64,000 nucleotides of DNA from Hygrophila difformis (Eukaryota > Streptophyta > Magnoliopsida > Lamiales > Acanthaceae). The notes below the pieces were generated by a model. It searched no databases. It was not told the origin of the DNA and saw only the letters and a program-made list of their open reading frames with translations. Position 1 is the first letter of the stretch, and every line of letters begins with the position of its first letter. The translations under genes and the position numbers were made by a program. The stretch covers positions 9,537,982-9,601,981 of the forward strand of contig JAOANR010000002.1 in assembly GCA_030278955.1 (NCBI GenBank), in the 5' to 3' direction. This document shows, one piece after another, positions 34,901 to 46,290 of the stretch.

Positions 34901-35447
34901 ATTTGACTGTAATAGCATTGACTGCCCGACAGTCAACACACATACGCCATTCGCCATTCTTCTTTGGGACAAGTAAGACTGGAACAGCACACGGAGACAA
35001 ACTTTCTCGAACCCAACCTTTTTCGAGCAGTGCTTGTACTTGCCGCTGAATTTCCTTTGTTTCCTCGGGATTCATGCGGTACGCAGGTCTGTTGGGGATC
35101 GAAGCTCCGGGTATAAAGTCAATGCGATGTTCCACACCTTGGAGTGGTGGTAAGCCAGCTGGCACTTCTTCCGGAAAAATATCCTGATTTTTGTCAAGCA
35201 TTCTGGAAAATTCCAAAGGCAAATCAGGTGCAGTATGAACAGTTCTATTGAGAGATTCATCAGGTTTAATTAATGCAAGAAAACAGTGACCTGAGAAGTC
35301 AGGTTCTTGTGCTGCTTGCTGAAATGCTGTTTTGGTCAATATCAGACATTGATCCAAGCTTGATGAATCTTCGCCTATTTTGGCTTTTCCTCTTTCCCTT
35401 GCCTTGTGGTCAGCTTCCGCTTGAGCTACTTTATTTTTCAACTTCTC
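31771..35447 (-). pseudogene. pol: pol (RT, RNase H, integrase) of the chromovirus, broken
   Basis: RT opens with LPPLQGVEHRIDFIPG, CAVPVLLVPKKNGEWRM and RHPIPQLDDMLDEL. A frameshift near 34826 and an in-frame stop near 34784 precede MPFGLTNAPSTFMRLMN and the catalytic YFDD (34633-34644). RNase H has SDASGTGMGAVLLQEG, TYDKELYAVVQ and NTDHETLKHI. Integrase has a zinc region (GHFGKDATLGIL to CLVCLKAK), is split by a MITE at 32895-33459, then continues [17 protein letters not shown] and [13 protein letters not shown], with an in-frame TAG at 32326-32328. The C-terminus (FNVADLSLFERDD, then SKQKAKKFSDAMYKFF) runs into the 3' LTR and stops at 31771. The last basic motif resembles the CR-type tail of CRM elements. 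Confidence 0.88.
32895..33459. mobile_element. hAT-type MITE inserted in chromovirus integrase, 565 bp
   Basis: It starts TAGGGGTGGGC and ends GCCCACCCCTA, an 11 bp perfect inverted repeat, with an 8 bp target duplication cagccagg at 32887-32894 and 33460-33467. Both sub-terminal regions are rich in CGGGTACCCG and TCGGGTTCGGG; the centre is AT-rich. The duplication length and the TAGGGGTGGGC end fit hAT non-autonomous elements. Confidence 0.9.
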
Positions 35448-37466
35448 CTAGTCTAATCTGACAGCTTTTACAGATAAATGCTTAAATAGATATTCTTTTT
35501 GCCCATGTTTAAAATATAAAATATTAGATCTTCCTCGGTAAGTGGCGTCCTTATCATAAAGCCACGGTCTTCCAAGCAAAACGTGACAAGCGTTCATGGG
35601 AACGACATCACATAATACTCTTTCCGAGTAGGTACCCTTCGTGATAGGGACCCATGCCTGTTGGGAGACCTTGGTCTTGCCACTGTTGTTCATCCACTGT
35701 AGTAAGTAGGGACTGGAATGCTCTTCTGTTGGTAGCTGCAATCTGCGCACGGTATACAAACTAACAATATTAGTGCAACTTCCGTTATCAACAATGACAG
35801 TGGCATTATTGCCCTGAATGGTGCAACGAAAATGGAAGAGATTTTCCCTTTGTTCGTTGGGTGAGATTTCTGGCTCTCTATCAGCGTTTAGCACCCTCAT
35901 GGCTACCAGCAGATTCACATCTTCCTCATTGTCCTCATTGATTTCTAGATTGACTGGTTCATCAATTTGATAGCGCTTTGGATCTTCGTCACTGTCATCC
36001 TCATCCTCAGAATCAACAACTTTGAATACTCCTGGTTCAACCTCGATCACAGGTCTTTTATCCTCGCCTGTATTGAGTATAGCCACCCGTCTTGGATTAT
36101 TGCATTCATTTGCATAATGGCCTTTCTTGCCGTATTTCCAACAAGTGATTTCTCTTTTGTCTTTGGCGGGTGGATGTTGATCTCGGCCCGGATTCCAGTT
36201 CCAATCTTCCCGGTTGTATTCCCTGAAATTTTTACCCAGTTCAAACCTTTTAGGCCTGTAACCTCCCTCATCGCGAACCGGCGACGGTGTTGGCTGGAGA
36301 ATTCTGGGTTTCTCTGTCCTCTCGGGTGGTCGGATTAACCATGGCTTGTTTGGGTTATAACCTGTGGAAGTCCGGTGGTTTCTCCTTTTGAGTTGGGCCT
36401 CAAACTTTGCGGCTTTTCTTACCAGATCAGTGATATTCACATACACTCTCATGTCCATTTCTTCGAAGATTTCGGGTCTCAAACCTTTTGCGAATCGGGT
36501 CAGGGTGATCAATGGATCTTCTTTGAACCGTGCTCGCATCATGAGCATTTCCATTTCGCGGTAGTACTCTTCAACAGTCCTTGATTCCTGCTTTAGACTG
36601 ATCACCTTCATGTACATATCTGTCTTGTAGGTAGGAGGCACGAATCTTCTCTCCATGAGTTGTAGAAAATATTCCTAATCAGTGACTTGGGGCTGCCCGG
36701 CATTGTGATGATCAATTGTGAACTTTTGCCACCAGAGTTGGGCATAATCTTTGAATTCTTGAACTGCCAACTGGATTTTCTTGAAATTAGAGTAGTTGTG
36801 GCAGTTGTAGATCATTTCCATTGTGTTCCTCCAATCGTGAAATTCATTCGGATCACCAATCCCTCTGAAAGTAGGGATGGTGAATTTGATACACTGCAGA
36901 TTGTCATCCACGTCATCGTGATCATCACAGTCCATTACAGGCGCATTCTGGTGCCGATTTTGCATAGGTGGTGGAGGCATGGCCAAAGGATCATTGATGC
37001 GTAACCATTCGACTGCGACAGGAGGAGGAGGGATTGGAGCCATCGGAGGTGGTGTTCTTCGAGCACCGGGCCCTTGCCGACGATCAAACGTCCCTATCGC
37101 GACTTGTTCCGCTTCCCTTTCGGCTATGGCCTCCTCTGCATCAGCCATGTCAGTTCCTTGGACGTGGCCATTGCTCCCAGATGCTCCATTTTGTCCGGAG
37201 GCGGAAGGATGATAGAAGGCATCTTCCATCCTTCGTTCTACTCGTTGCATCAATCGTTGTGCCAAGGCCTCATCTTGTAATTTCATGCGCCCTGCAAATT
37301 CATAGCTCAAATTATCAATGCGCTCATTTACGGCAGTAATATTTGAAACATTAGCATCAAGAGTTTGCTTAAGGGTTTCGAAATCAGCCCTTTTAACAGT
37401 ATTCTCGCTCATTGATCGTAGCATCTCCATGATGTCAGTCAAATTTGGCTCTGTGTTTCCTGCCAT
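35448..37466 (-). pseudogene. gag-pro: gag-protease of the chromovirus, broken
   Basis: It starts at ATG 37466 (MAGNTEPNLTDIMEML), followed by a coiled N-terminus and a Pro-rich linker. An in-frame TAG lies at 36675-36677; the gag core continues in the same frame (MKVISLKQESRTVEEYYREM, ITLTRFAKGLRPEI). The zinc knuckle reads CWKYGKKGHYANEC, where the second cysteine position is Tyr, so zinc binding is probably lost. Acidic linker follows, then the protease region with VIVDNGSCTNIVS and CHVLLGRPWLYDKDA. Another in-frame TAG (35448-35450) separates it from RT. D-N-G-S in place of the usual D-[ST]-G may also impair the protease. Confidence 0.85.
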
Positions 37467-38833
37467 GATACTTAGAAAAATAATATAGATATAAGGTAGG
37501 TCAGAAAATAAGTGCTGAAATATATAGAGTGATCTCTCAAATTTGCATTGAATCCTTGTCCTCAACACCACTTCAGTTCGTCACCTGCTCAGATAGTTCA
37601 ATCAGATGCAAGAGAAGTACACACAGATATTTCATATGCACATTTCAAGAGTCAAATGAACTGTTCGACTCAATCAAGGAACGCACAGATATGTATGTGT
37701 GTACTGCAATCGGATCAAGTTCACAATTTTAAACAGATATCGCAAGCGAAGAACAGTGATATTTGTCCAAATTTAGAAGTGGAAAAATAAAGCTCACAAG
37801 AAAAAGCACTCGAGAAATCAAACCCAATTTACTCAAATGACTTCTCGGGCTAGGTTTCACAAAATGCCAGTCACGATATCCACTTTATTGTACAAGTACT
37901 CAAGTGGCTTCTCGGGCTAGGTTTCAAATTGTGCCAGTCCGATATTCACTTTATTGTAAATTCACTCAAAAACACTCAGATATGTGAAAGGAGAAAATAA
38001 TACTAAAGATGGAATTACACCACAACACTAGAAATATTCTGGGTGCTCAATTCGGTTTAGAGGAGCCCAATTCGGTCTATGTCGCACCATTAGACCGAAT
38101 TGATGGCTTCCAATTGATGAGTTGATGCGTAATTTCCTTCAGGCAATTCTGTCTAGGGACGATTCGGTTTAGACCGAATTTGATGGAGACCGAATTGGGG
38201 TGTTGAACTTTGGCAATTTTCTTCCGTAGGAGGATTGGTGCGGTCTATGCTAGCTAATTCGGTCTAGACCGAATTGAGGGTAGACCGAATTGCTTTCAAA
38301 TTGATTGGTCCGCAATTTTTGACTTTCTTCCTCCCTTTTTCGGTTGAATGTCTTGTACCTCCTTGGGGAATTAAATGCTACATATTTCTTTACAATATCT
38401 TCACATTAAACAAGGAGCCGAATTTGCACATGATTGGACATTTAATGATCACGGCTACACATGCTAGCCTTTCCCATGCAAGATCAAACTTACACTATTA
38501 CATCAATTTGCCAAGAACAAGATGAACCTTGTCAAGAACAATATGAACACCAAGAACAAAAATCTCACTCCCAAACCCGAATACCCTTCACTGCTTGCTC
38601 TTAATAATCTTGTTTAATCCAATGAACTCAAGCAATCATGCAAGCACATTCATACATGAGATTAGGACGACAAGACTAACATCAACAACAACACAAGAGA
38701 TGGAAAAATGTGGTATGGCCGAGAGTTACAAGGTACGAAATATTTTTAGGGTTTTCACATATTTTTATATGGATGAGAACACAAATAACACACGGATAAC
38801 AAGAAAATATGGAGAATAATCCTATTGCACCAA
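37467..38833 (-). other. Leader of the chromovirus with palindromes and a 67 bp duplication
   Basis: Non-coding. Bases 38045-38295 hold a second cluster of CAATTCGGTCTAGACCGAATTG-type half-sites like those in the LTR. A 67 bp direct duplication spans about 37831-37964 (shared CTTCTCGGGCTAGGTTTCA). No gene is supported. Confidence 0.7.
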
Positions 38834-38846
38834 CAAGTTTGGCTCT
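38834..38846 (-). other. Primer-binding site, initiator tRNA-Met type
   Basis: The minus strand reads TGGTATCAGAGCC, complementary to the 3' end of initiator tRNA-Met. It lies between the 5' LTR and the leader of the chromovirus. Confidence 0.8.
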
Positions 38847-38865
38847 GATACCAAATTTCTATATA

Positions 38866-40216
38866 TGCCGTAGATCGAAACTTGTTTAGTGACAATATCC
38901 GGATTAGTGTTATCTGAATTTTAGGGTTAGGTAAAATGATGATTAGAAGGATAGGGATATGAAGATTGATGAAGGACAAGAACGCACACAAAAGGATGAT
39001 TATGATATAAGAAGATGAGACTAAGTTGTAAAATAAAAGATAATGAAACTTATGAATGAAGGGGACCCGAACTTGCCAAGGGAAGTGAGCCAAGCTCAAG
39101 ACAAATGGCTTCCTTCAAGTGCATCATTCATTGACAATCCATCGAGCAAGTTTCCAACTTGATGGCGTGAGGGAAATGAACATAAGTTCAAGACAAACAC
39201 TGATGGGAGAGAACACTTTTGAAAGAGTGCTCTCGGTTGTGAACTTTGAAAATATGAGAATTGATTCAATATTAAGCAAAGTTGTTTACAAATGAAGGGG
39301 GAGGTCATATATATAGGCCAAGCCCCTTGGGAAACAAGAGAAATGAAAAATACATCAAAAATGGCCTAATTCGGTTTAGGGGGAATCAATTCGGTCTATG
39401 GTGTAAACCGAATTGGTATGGCCTAGATCGAATTGGGACCAAACCTATTTATTACAAAAGAGAAAGGGGTGCCAATTCAGTTTAGACCGAATTGGTCATA
39501 AGACCGAATTGGACACTTACAAACATTACAAGTAATAATAATAATAATAACAGTCAGAGGGCAATTCGGTTTATGTGGCGCAATTCGATTTAGACCGAAT
39601 TGGCCAATAGACCGAATTGGGAACTTAGAAAATAATATTACTGACTGATGCGATATAGGCAATTCGGTCTAGGAAGCAATTCGGTCTAGACCGAATTGGG
39701 TTATACCGAATTGAGAGGGTGGGTAATTTTTCTAAGGCATGGGGGCAATTCGGTTTAGGCCAATTCGGTCTAGACCGAATTGGCTTATTTCGAATTGGCT
39801 AGACCGAATTGGTCTCAATGCCTTAGCCAAATTTCACACGTTCTTATTTTCTATACTATTACAAAATATGTCCGACGTCCAATGGTGGTTCCGGCCGTTT
39901 TCCGGCCACTTTTCCGACGAACTCCGTTTTGGGCCTGTTCATGCTTGTTGGGCTTTCCTTGTGCATCCTAAGGCCTTCTTCCATCTTTATTTAAATCCGA
40001 TGTGAGGAATCCATATTAATGGATTCCGAGCTTGTCCGGTCTTGATCTATCCGGATCATTATTTGCAGTTTTTGGGATTCCTGGGGTTCCAGATTATCTG
40101 CTTCCTGCAAGAAAAATTTATACATTGCATCAGAAAATTTCTTGGCCTTTTGTTTGGACACTGGCCCTTCGGGGATTATTGGAATAACTAATCCATTGGT
40201 TATGGCGACTACGCCA
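38866..40216 (-). repeat. 5' LTR of the chromovirus
   Basis: 1351 bp, the same ends as the 3' LTR. It has an extra ~20 bp near 39570-39590 that adds another CAATTCG half-site. TATA-like sequence at 39305-39316 (minus). It carries an untranslated copy of the pol C-terminus (39991-40216). A gap of about 19 bp separates the LTR end from the PBS. Confidence 0.9.
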
Positions 40217-40995
40217 TGGTTTGTCAAGATTAATTTCAATACATGCCCTAGCATAGCGTCCTCGCGAGATGGTCATCGTGTTCTTGTCCACTTTGATGAG
40301 TGTTCCCAACGCCGAGGATATAACCCGCAGGGCATTCTCATTGTAAAACGCTTACTTGAGTTCCGAAAACCTGACCCAAGTTTGGATCATGTTGACTCTG
40401 GACTTCTTCGGATCAAACTCAGCGGACCACCTTCGAATTTCAATACAATGATCAAAAATCATCCATGCCCCCCCCCCCCCCCCCCAAGAACCTTTTCACG
40501 ATCGTCTAGCCTCGAAAACTTGGCGAGAAAACATCCATAGCCAATGTCTAGAAGATCAAAACTACCCGTCAGTTTCCAAGCACGCGTCAGCCTTTCTTTC
40601 ATCACAACATACCCTACCGTAATCCCGAGCACTTTAAGAACAAGAGTATCCTTCCAGGGTTCATAGAGTTCCTCAAGCACAGACTTCTCAAATCGTATCT
40701 TAGGGCACCTGTGATTCGGGCCAGCACAATCGAGATAAGCAAGATTATCTTTCAACCAATCATTTGCCTCAGGCGGAGGAGACTCAGGAGACGCGGCAGA
40801 AGGGAGCGCCATCACCGCATCGCGGAACGAAGGGGAATTCGCATTCGCGGGCCCTTCCAAGGGAGAGCCCGGGGCTGAAGGAACATGATGGAGGGCAAAA
40901 GTTGACGCCTTTCCACCAGGATCATGCAGAGCCGTCATGAGGGTCGTAGGAGAAGACGCATTCGCAGACACAGGAACCCTAGCCGTAGAAGTCAT
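40217..40995 (-). pseudogene. LINE ORF1, N-terminal part (DUF4283-like)
   Basis: It starts at ATG 40995 (MTSTARVPVSANASS). After a Pro/Ser/Ala-rich leader comes the DUF4283-type RNA-binding region (WLKDNLAYLDC, LGITVGYVVMKERLTRAWKL, LDIGYGCFLAKF), then WMIFDHCIEIRRW and MIQTWVRFSEL. An 18-base C run on the plus strand (40468-40485) gives a poly-glycine stretch where the family normally has a short loop, and an in-frame stop follows the RFSEL segment. The frame meets the chromovirus at 40217 and resumes at 30664. Confidence 0.82.
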
Positions 40996-41017
40996 CTTCA
41001 AACACGAAATAATTTTA

Positions 41018-41053
41018 TTATTATTATTATTATTATTAGTAGTAGTAGTAGTA
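41018..41053. repeat. Trinucleotide microsatellite (TTA)n(GTA)n
   Basis: About 36 bp of TTA units followed by GTA units, just upstream of LINE ORF1 on the minus strand. Confidence 0.75.
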
Positions 41054-41159
41054 AATAGAATTTTAAGAGCATATGTTTGCTTAACAATCAATCTTGTGAA
41101 AATTTGGTCACAAATAAGCCCCACACAGAGTACTACCGGTATAAATTACATAAATAATT

Positions 41160-42360
41160 TATTTTAATTAATTAATTAGTTAATTAATTAAAACGAAGCA
41201 GAAGAATATGGGGCCTGAAGACAGCTGTTCACTGCATTATCTGCACGGATTCCCCACAAGTTTTTAATGCACTTTGATTATCACTGCATTTCCCCTTTAT
41301 TTTTTTTTTTAGTTTATGTATATTATACTATATATGTATATTTCATTAAGATATAAATTATAATATTATTTTCAGTAAAAACACATAAATTATTACCCAA
41401 AATGTAAGTATTGTTTTGGTGAATAATTGAATATTCCTATTTACTTAAGCTGTCATCATTCAAATCAACTCCGTTTGGTCCCAAAATACAATCTTTGGTG
41501 AGGCTTTATTAATTTTTTTAATAATATATATTTTTCTTGTGGTCAAAATGGGCATATATAACTGTTGACTTATATTCTTTCTAAATCAGTAGTATGGTTT
41601 GAATTTAATGAAAATTCACAAAAGTTGATAGTGTAGCACTATTATGACTTAAGAGACGACAATGACACTTATCTGTGTCAATCTTAAGGACCAAAAATGA
41701 ATATATTAATAATTGATGAATTTTAGTACAATTTTATAAAATTGTAAAAGGCACTATGTTTCGCATTAATGTCAGAATTTAGTTTCGATTCAGATACTAA
41801 TAGTTAGTTAATCATCAACTAACATAATAAGTGTAATAATTCACCAATGACATGAAGTTGTAAACTTGTCCAATCTATATACTTCATAATAAATGTATAT
41901 ATGCATAATCTATTATTTAAGCACATAAATTGAAATATCCCTGTTTACTAATATTACTTTACATAAATTAATTGCAATTAATTTGGGTTGACATTTATAT
42001 CTTCATTTTTTTTAAGTAGTGGGATTATTCTTATTCACTTAAGAGGCCACTAATCAATTTGACATAAAGCAGGATTTGGAGCACTAACATAGGGAACACG
42101 AAATGACTATTTAATGGATTATATATTCACCAATTCACAATTAGTGATTTGAGATATTCTATGTTTAATAAAAACGTGATTTTTTTTAAAAAAAAGGGAA
42201 AAAAATCTATATTTATAACGATAATCCCATTTTATAAATACTAATCCACAAGAAAATAATATAGAAAAGAAAAGGTTAAAAAAGTGCCTTCATCAATTTT
42301 GATTAAATAAGTTCATCCAAAAAAAAAAAAAACTTACAAGAAAGTTCATCCAAAAAAATT
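41160..42360. other. AT-rich intergenic sequence
   Basis: I see no gene or well-bounded element. It begins with a TTAATTAATTAATTAG tract at 41163-41190. Confidence 0.4.
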
Positions 42361-42374
42361 TTGATTAAATAAAA

Positions 42375-42550
42375 TTTGTGGGGATGGAAACTTAACCTAT
42401 TGGTCAATCCCCCGACTCCCAATTTATACTTTGTGAGCTCGATTCATCACCCAGCCCCATATCCCTCCCTTTTATCCAATTGTAATTTGTGTGGCATTAG
42501 CTCCCACCACCTATTTCCTAGCATGTATAAGTTTGTTCAGAAAAAAAATA
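42375..42550 (+). repeat. tRNA-derived SINE with 11 bp target duplication
   Basis: The body starts near GTGGGGATGGAAACTTAACC, contains a degenerate B box (GAGCTCGATTC), continues CCCTCCCTTTTATCCAATTG and ends in an A-rich tail. It is flanked by attaaataaaa at 42364-42374 and 42551-42561. The same family occurs at 16202-16358 (minus) and 13818-13930. Confidence 0.72.
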
Positions 42551-42561
42551 ATTAAATAAAA

Positions 42562-45192
42562 AAACCACATTAATTCTATATAAATATAGAAGTAATCGAT
42601 ACAGAGTTTTTTTAGAACTTTAGGCAAGAGAGTTAAACTCAAATTACTTGAATTTCCCTCTAAAAAATTTAAATATGTATAATTATTTATTTTGCGTGTA
42701 TCGGGTATCCTCAAGTCACATTGGGCTCAAGACTAATCCCTCAAAGATCTAGTGGGCATTGAAGGGTTATATCTCCTAAAGCAGAAATTTGCTTAAGCTG
42801 ACATAGCCACATAACACTCAATGAACTGCGTTTGGTAAATATGTATAATTATTTAGAAATGATGTACTAACTATAATAAATTAGGAAAACTATTTTTATT
42901 GACTATGTAGGGTGCCTCACAAAAAAGCACTAATAGCTACTTGTATACAACATCATATGCATACATGCATGTAAGAAAACAAAGATAACAATTTAGTGAT
43001 GTCACTACAGAAAATTGACAGCTTTATTTGCTCAAATTAGATCATTACCAAACAGTAATACACTTTATTACACTTGAAAGCATGATGCACCGTGGACAAG
43101 AAAAACAATTGAGGTGCATATCTTACCTCATCAAGATATCATTACATCTCTATGAGTAGACATTTGAGATGATACTACTACAACTTTTATTGTTGGTTAT
43201 AAAAATATGTATTTATAGGAGGTCATCAATGTGAAAGATTTTTTTTTAAAAAAAAAGGATTAAAAAAAATCTTTCTTTTAGGTTAAACCTTGATTATATA
43301 TTTATTACTTAAATTATAATCTCTACTTAATATAGTCCTCTTCTTTTTTTTTCTCCTACTCAATGAGTGTTTCTTCAAATGCTTGTAATAATTAGTATTC
43401 TTCCTTGCCATGAATCCTAACAAATTTGAAGCCAAAAGATGTGTGCTTTTTTATTTTATTTTTATTCTTAACTTTGACATGATGAGAAGTGATTAAATAA
43501 ATATGGCAAGGGGGTGGGGGTGGGGGTGGGGATGGGCACTTCACATTCCATTCAAATGATGTGAGGATTAGGTATAAGCACATGCTCATCAATATCTCAT
43601 TGAAAGTGAAGTATCATTAGGAAAAATAAAAATCCTAACATCAAAGGGGAATAAATCATTATTAACATTTTATACCCATAATTAATTCTGATGATGATAT
43701 CAGGATGCTTAGCTTGAGATGTTCTTTTATTTTATTCTATTTTATTGTAACAAAGATGTTGATGCTATAATTTATAACATGGGTAAAGTTGGTCTTTAAT
43801 ATCTTCATTAACTCAAGCCTGAGTTTTTGTATTAATGCAATAAACCCTAGTTTTAAAAATGGAAATGAATGCATAAGTGTGGAGAATTTCATTTAATGAA
43901 ACAGTCGAATATATATACAAGGGGGATGTGATCTAATTATTCTTCACTAATCAATTAACTACCTTAATTGGGACATGATTTATTCTTTGATTGGATCAAA
44001 GTGAAGGGATTCTTGGACAGGCTTTATCTCCCATGTTTTTATGTCTCTACACAATATACAAACACACTTCATATTTATTTGTATACAGTAGAGTTCCCGT
44101 ACAGACCAATCTTCAGCTGCACCTACAGTCTTTGAAATTGTGTTGTCCAATCCCCTTATTGTCCAATCCCCTTATTGTGATGTTTGTGCGGTTTAAGACA
44201 TTACAAATTTTTTTGATATCATAAAAATAATTATATCATCACAAATTTTTTAAACATCACAAATCTTCTGATATCGCAAAAATGATCGTACACATCACAA
44301 AATTTCATAACATCACAAAAAGAAGTATTCTTCCCACTGCCTGTACAGTGCAACCAGCTGCACAATAGCAGCATCCCTTTGTATATACTAGTTGAGATTC
44401 TTACAGACATGTAACAAACTACAAAAGGTCCTTGTTTATTATTCAAAAAAAACAAAGAAAAAAAAACTTTAAATCATGAAGTTAGTCTTTTGAAGGAGGC
44501 CAAGTTTGAATTTTTCTCATCTCTTGTAGTAATACTTAATAATGTGTAGGAATGGTTGTGTAGTGTGCATGTGTGTGTATAATTGAGGAACTAATTAACT
44601 AGCCCCAATCAAAATATATTAAATAAAAATTGAAATTAAAGAAGGGTTGGGGTGTGGGGGGTCAACATCCAGGTGATTTAACAATATCTCTTAGCTGGGG
44701 AGGAAGAAAGGTGTGCTGTGTGTTATCCACCATGGAAAAATGAAAACTAGAATAAAATAAAGGGAAGGGGGTTTCATTGATTTAAAACTGAAAAGTGGGA
44801 CAATCCTATTTTTATTGCACCATTATAAGGTGGGGTTCAATCAATCATCTTCCCCACTCTGTCCAACTTGACCCTGGATAAAGATTGCCCTTTTAATTTC
44901 CCCTTTTATATATATAAAAAGTTTATGTGTGTGTGTGTATTTTCTAAGTTGTATTTAGAAATAGGAGTATTAAAAAGTGTGATGCATTAGGAAAAATTAC
45001 TAGTACTACTACTAGTGTGTAAATAAAAAGCTCTCTCACCAATTTTATATGACTGTAATCATTTAAGTATCCAACTTGAAACAATGGTTGAACAAGAATC
45101 ACTATTATGAAGTAGTACTATGTAATAGTAATACACATATACCAATATTACATATAGTTTTAAAATAAAAACTATAGTGTGAGAAAAATAAA
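42562..45192. other. Intergenic sequence with short repeats
   Basis: About 42690-42800 matches the second SINE-like repeat at 16797-16990. A G-rich tract at 43510-43531 has four runs of four or five G. An 18 bp unit, TGTCCAATCCCCTTATTG, is duplicated at 44144-44179. Several ATCACAAA motifs occur at 44230-44325. No gene is seen. Confidence 0.4.
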
Positions 45193-45399
45193 TACTTCCT
45201 CTGTCTCACTATTTTTATTACGGACCCACCCAGCACGTATGCCGATACACATGTTTAATCGTTAATAACTTAAATCGTGTACAACGAAAAGTTATAAAAA
45301 GTTAATTGTCTAAAACTACAATATTTGACGAATCTAACAAGATCTCACTTGACCATGTTTTTTCTTACATAGTTATGATAAAAATTCGAATCAAAGTTA

Positions 45400-46273
45400 T
45401 GTTGGAAAAAGGGGGTTTTGAGCTCCTTTTTGCGTAATGACGATATTTAATTTGGTTAATTAAATAGCGTATACGAATTCTACATTTCGCGTAGATTGTC
45501 GTAGTGTATCTATTTTCTCAAAACCATTGTCGGGTGAGTGAGAAATAATTGGTCGAAGTGGGTCATTGAGTGCGGCTAGCGTTTGTTTGAATGGTTGTTA
45601 AAAAGTGGTTAAAGGTGGCGCGTCCCACATTGCTTAAACAGTGGGAGTTGAATTAGTTTATATTGTTCTGCGTGTTAGAATCAGTTAAACTAATGCAGGT
45701 TGGTCAAGTGCGGGGGAAGCCCACGCGCGCGCCCGTCCCGTCCCGTCCCGCGCCGTCGCCGTCGCCCGTGCCCGTGCACTTGGACTTGGATCTTGGTAAT
45801 TGGGCTTTGGGCTATCTAATTTTTTAGACAAAGTTTATTTGTCGGGCCCATGCCAAGCCCAGTCGTTGAAACTCACTTTGATTTCAACAGTTGTTGAAAA
45901 CCATTTGAATTCAGCTGTTGAAAACCGTTTGAATTCCAGCTGAAACCGCCCCATCAATACTCGTCGGCGGTTTCGTCTCCTCCAACACCTATAAATGGCA
46001 GCAGCGTCAGGCTTAGGGAACATACACATCTTCTCCACACCTTTCTGCATAATCTTCCCACATATCATCTTCTCCCGACTCCCTCAGTTCTTTGCCTTGT
46101 TCGCCGGTCGTCGACGTTTGCGGTGCTGCTACGTCGAGACGTTCGTCGTTTTACCTTTGGGGACGTTCTGCCACTGCCGGAGCACTACCGGGGCATAAAC
46201 GTCTTGCGGGAAGAGTTCCAAACTCGACTCGACGTTTCTGTATTGCTGAATCAAAACCGTCCATTTTCTTACA
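45400..46273 (+). repeat. 5' LTR of the copia element
   Basis: 874 bp, starts TGTTGGAAAAAGG and ends TTTTCTTACA. A TATA box, CTATAAAT, lies at 45989-45996. A GC-rich stretch with CGTCCCGTCCCG repeats lies at 45722-45770. Confidence 0.93.
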
Positions 46274-46290
46274 AGCGCAAGACGTTTATA

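Larger units (their letters stand above)
30665..40216 (-). mobile_element. Chromovirus (CRM-like Ty3/gypsy) inserted in LINE ORF1
   Basis: Complete by structure: 5' LTR 38866-40216, PBS for initiator tRNA-Met at 38834-38846, ~1.4 kb leader, gag-protease, RT-RNase H-integrase, 3' LTR 30665-31996. The flanks are cggtt (30660-30664) and tggtt (40217-40221), a 5 bp target duplication differing by one C/T change. RT and gag motifs and a pol frame that runs into the 3' LTR resemble the CRM group of chromoviruses; this lineage call is from memory of the family and needs a tree. A hAT MITE (32895-33459) splits integrase. The LTRs differ at roughly 22 positions plus a ~20 bp indel by my reading (about 1.7%). 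Confidence 0.9.
25743..41100 (-). mobile_element. L1-type LINE, split by a chromovirus
   Basis: On the minus strand it encodes ORF1 (DUF4283-like N-terminus and a CCHC knuckle) and ORF2 (APE endonuclease, RT, zinc-binding RT-associated region, RNase H), ending in a poly-A tail that appears on the plus strand as a T-run at 25743-25752. RNase H after RT is common in plant L1 lineages. The chromovirus at 30665-40216 lies inside ORF1. LINE DNA totals about 4.92 kb on the left and about 0.9 kb on the right. The 5' boundary is uncertain; ORF1 starts at 40995 and a (TTA)n/(GTA)n tract is at 41018-41053. I found no convincing target duplication. Confidence 0.88.

Noticed and set aside
40469..41124. 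Separate host gene with DUF4283-like protein
   Set aside because: It joins in frame across the chromovirus to the CCHC part at 30664 and is therefore LINE ORF1.
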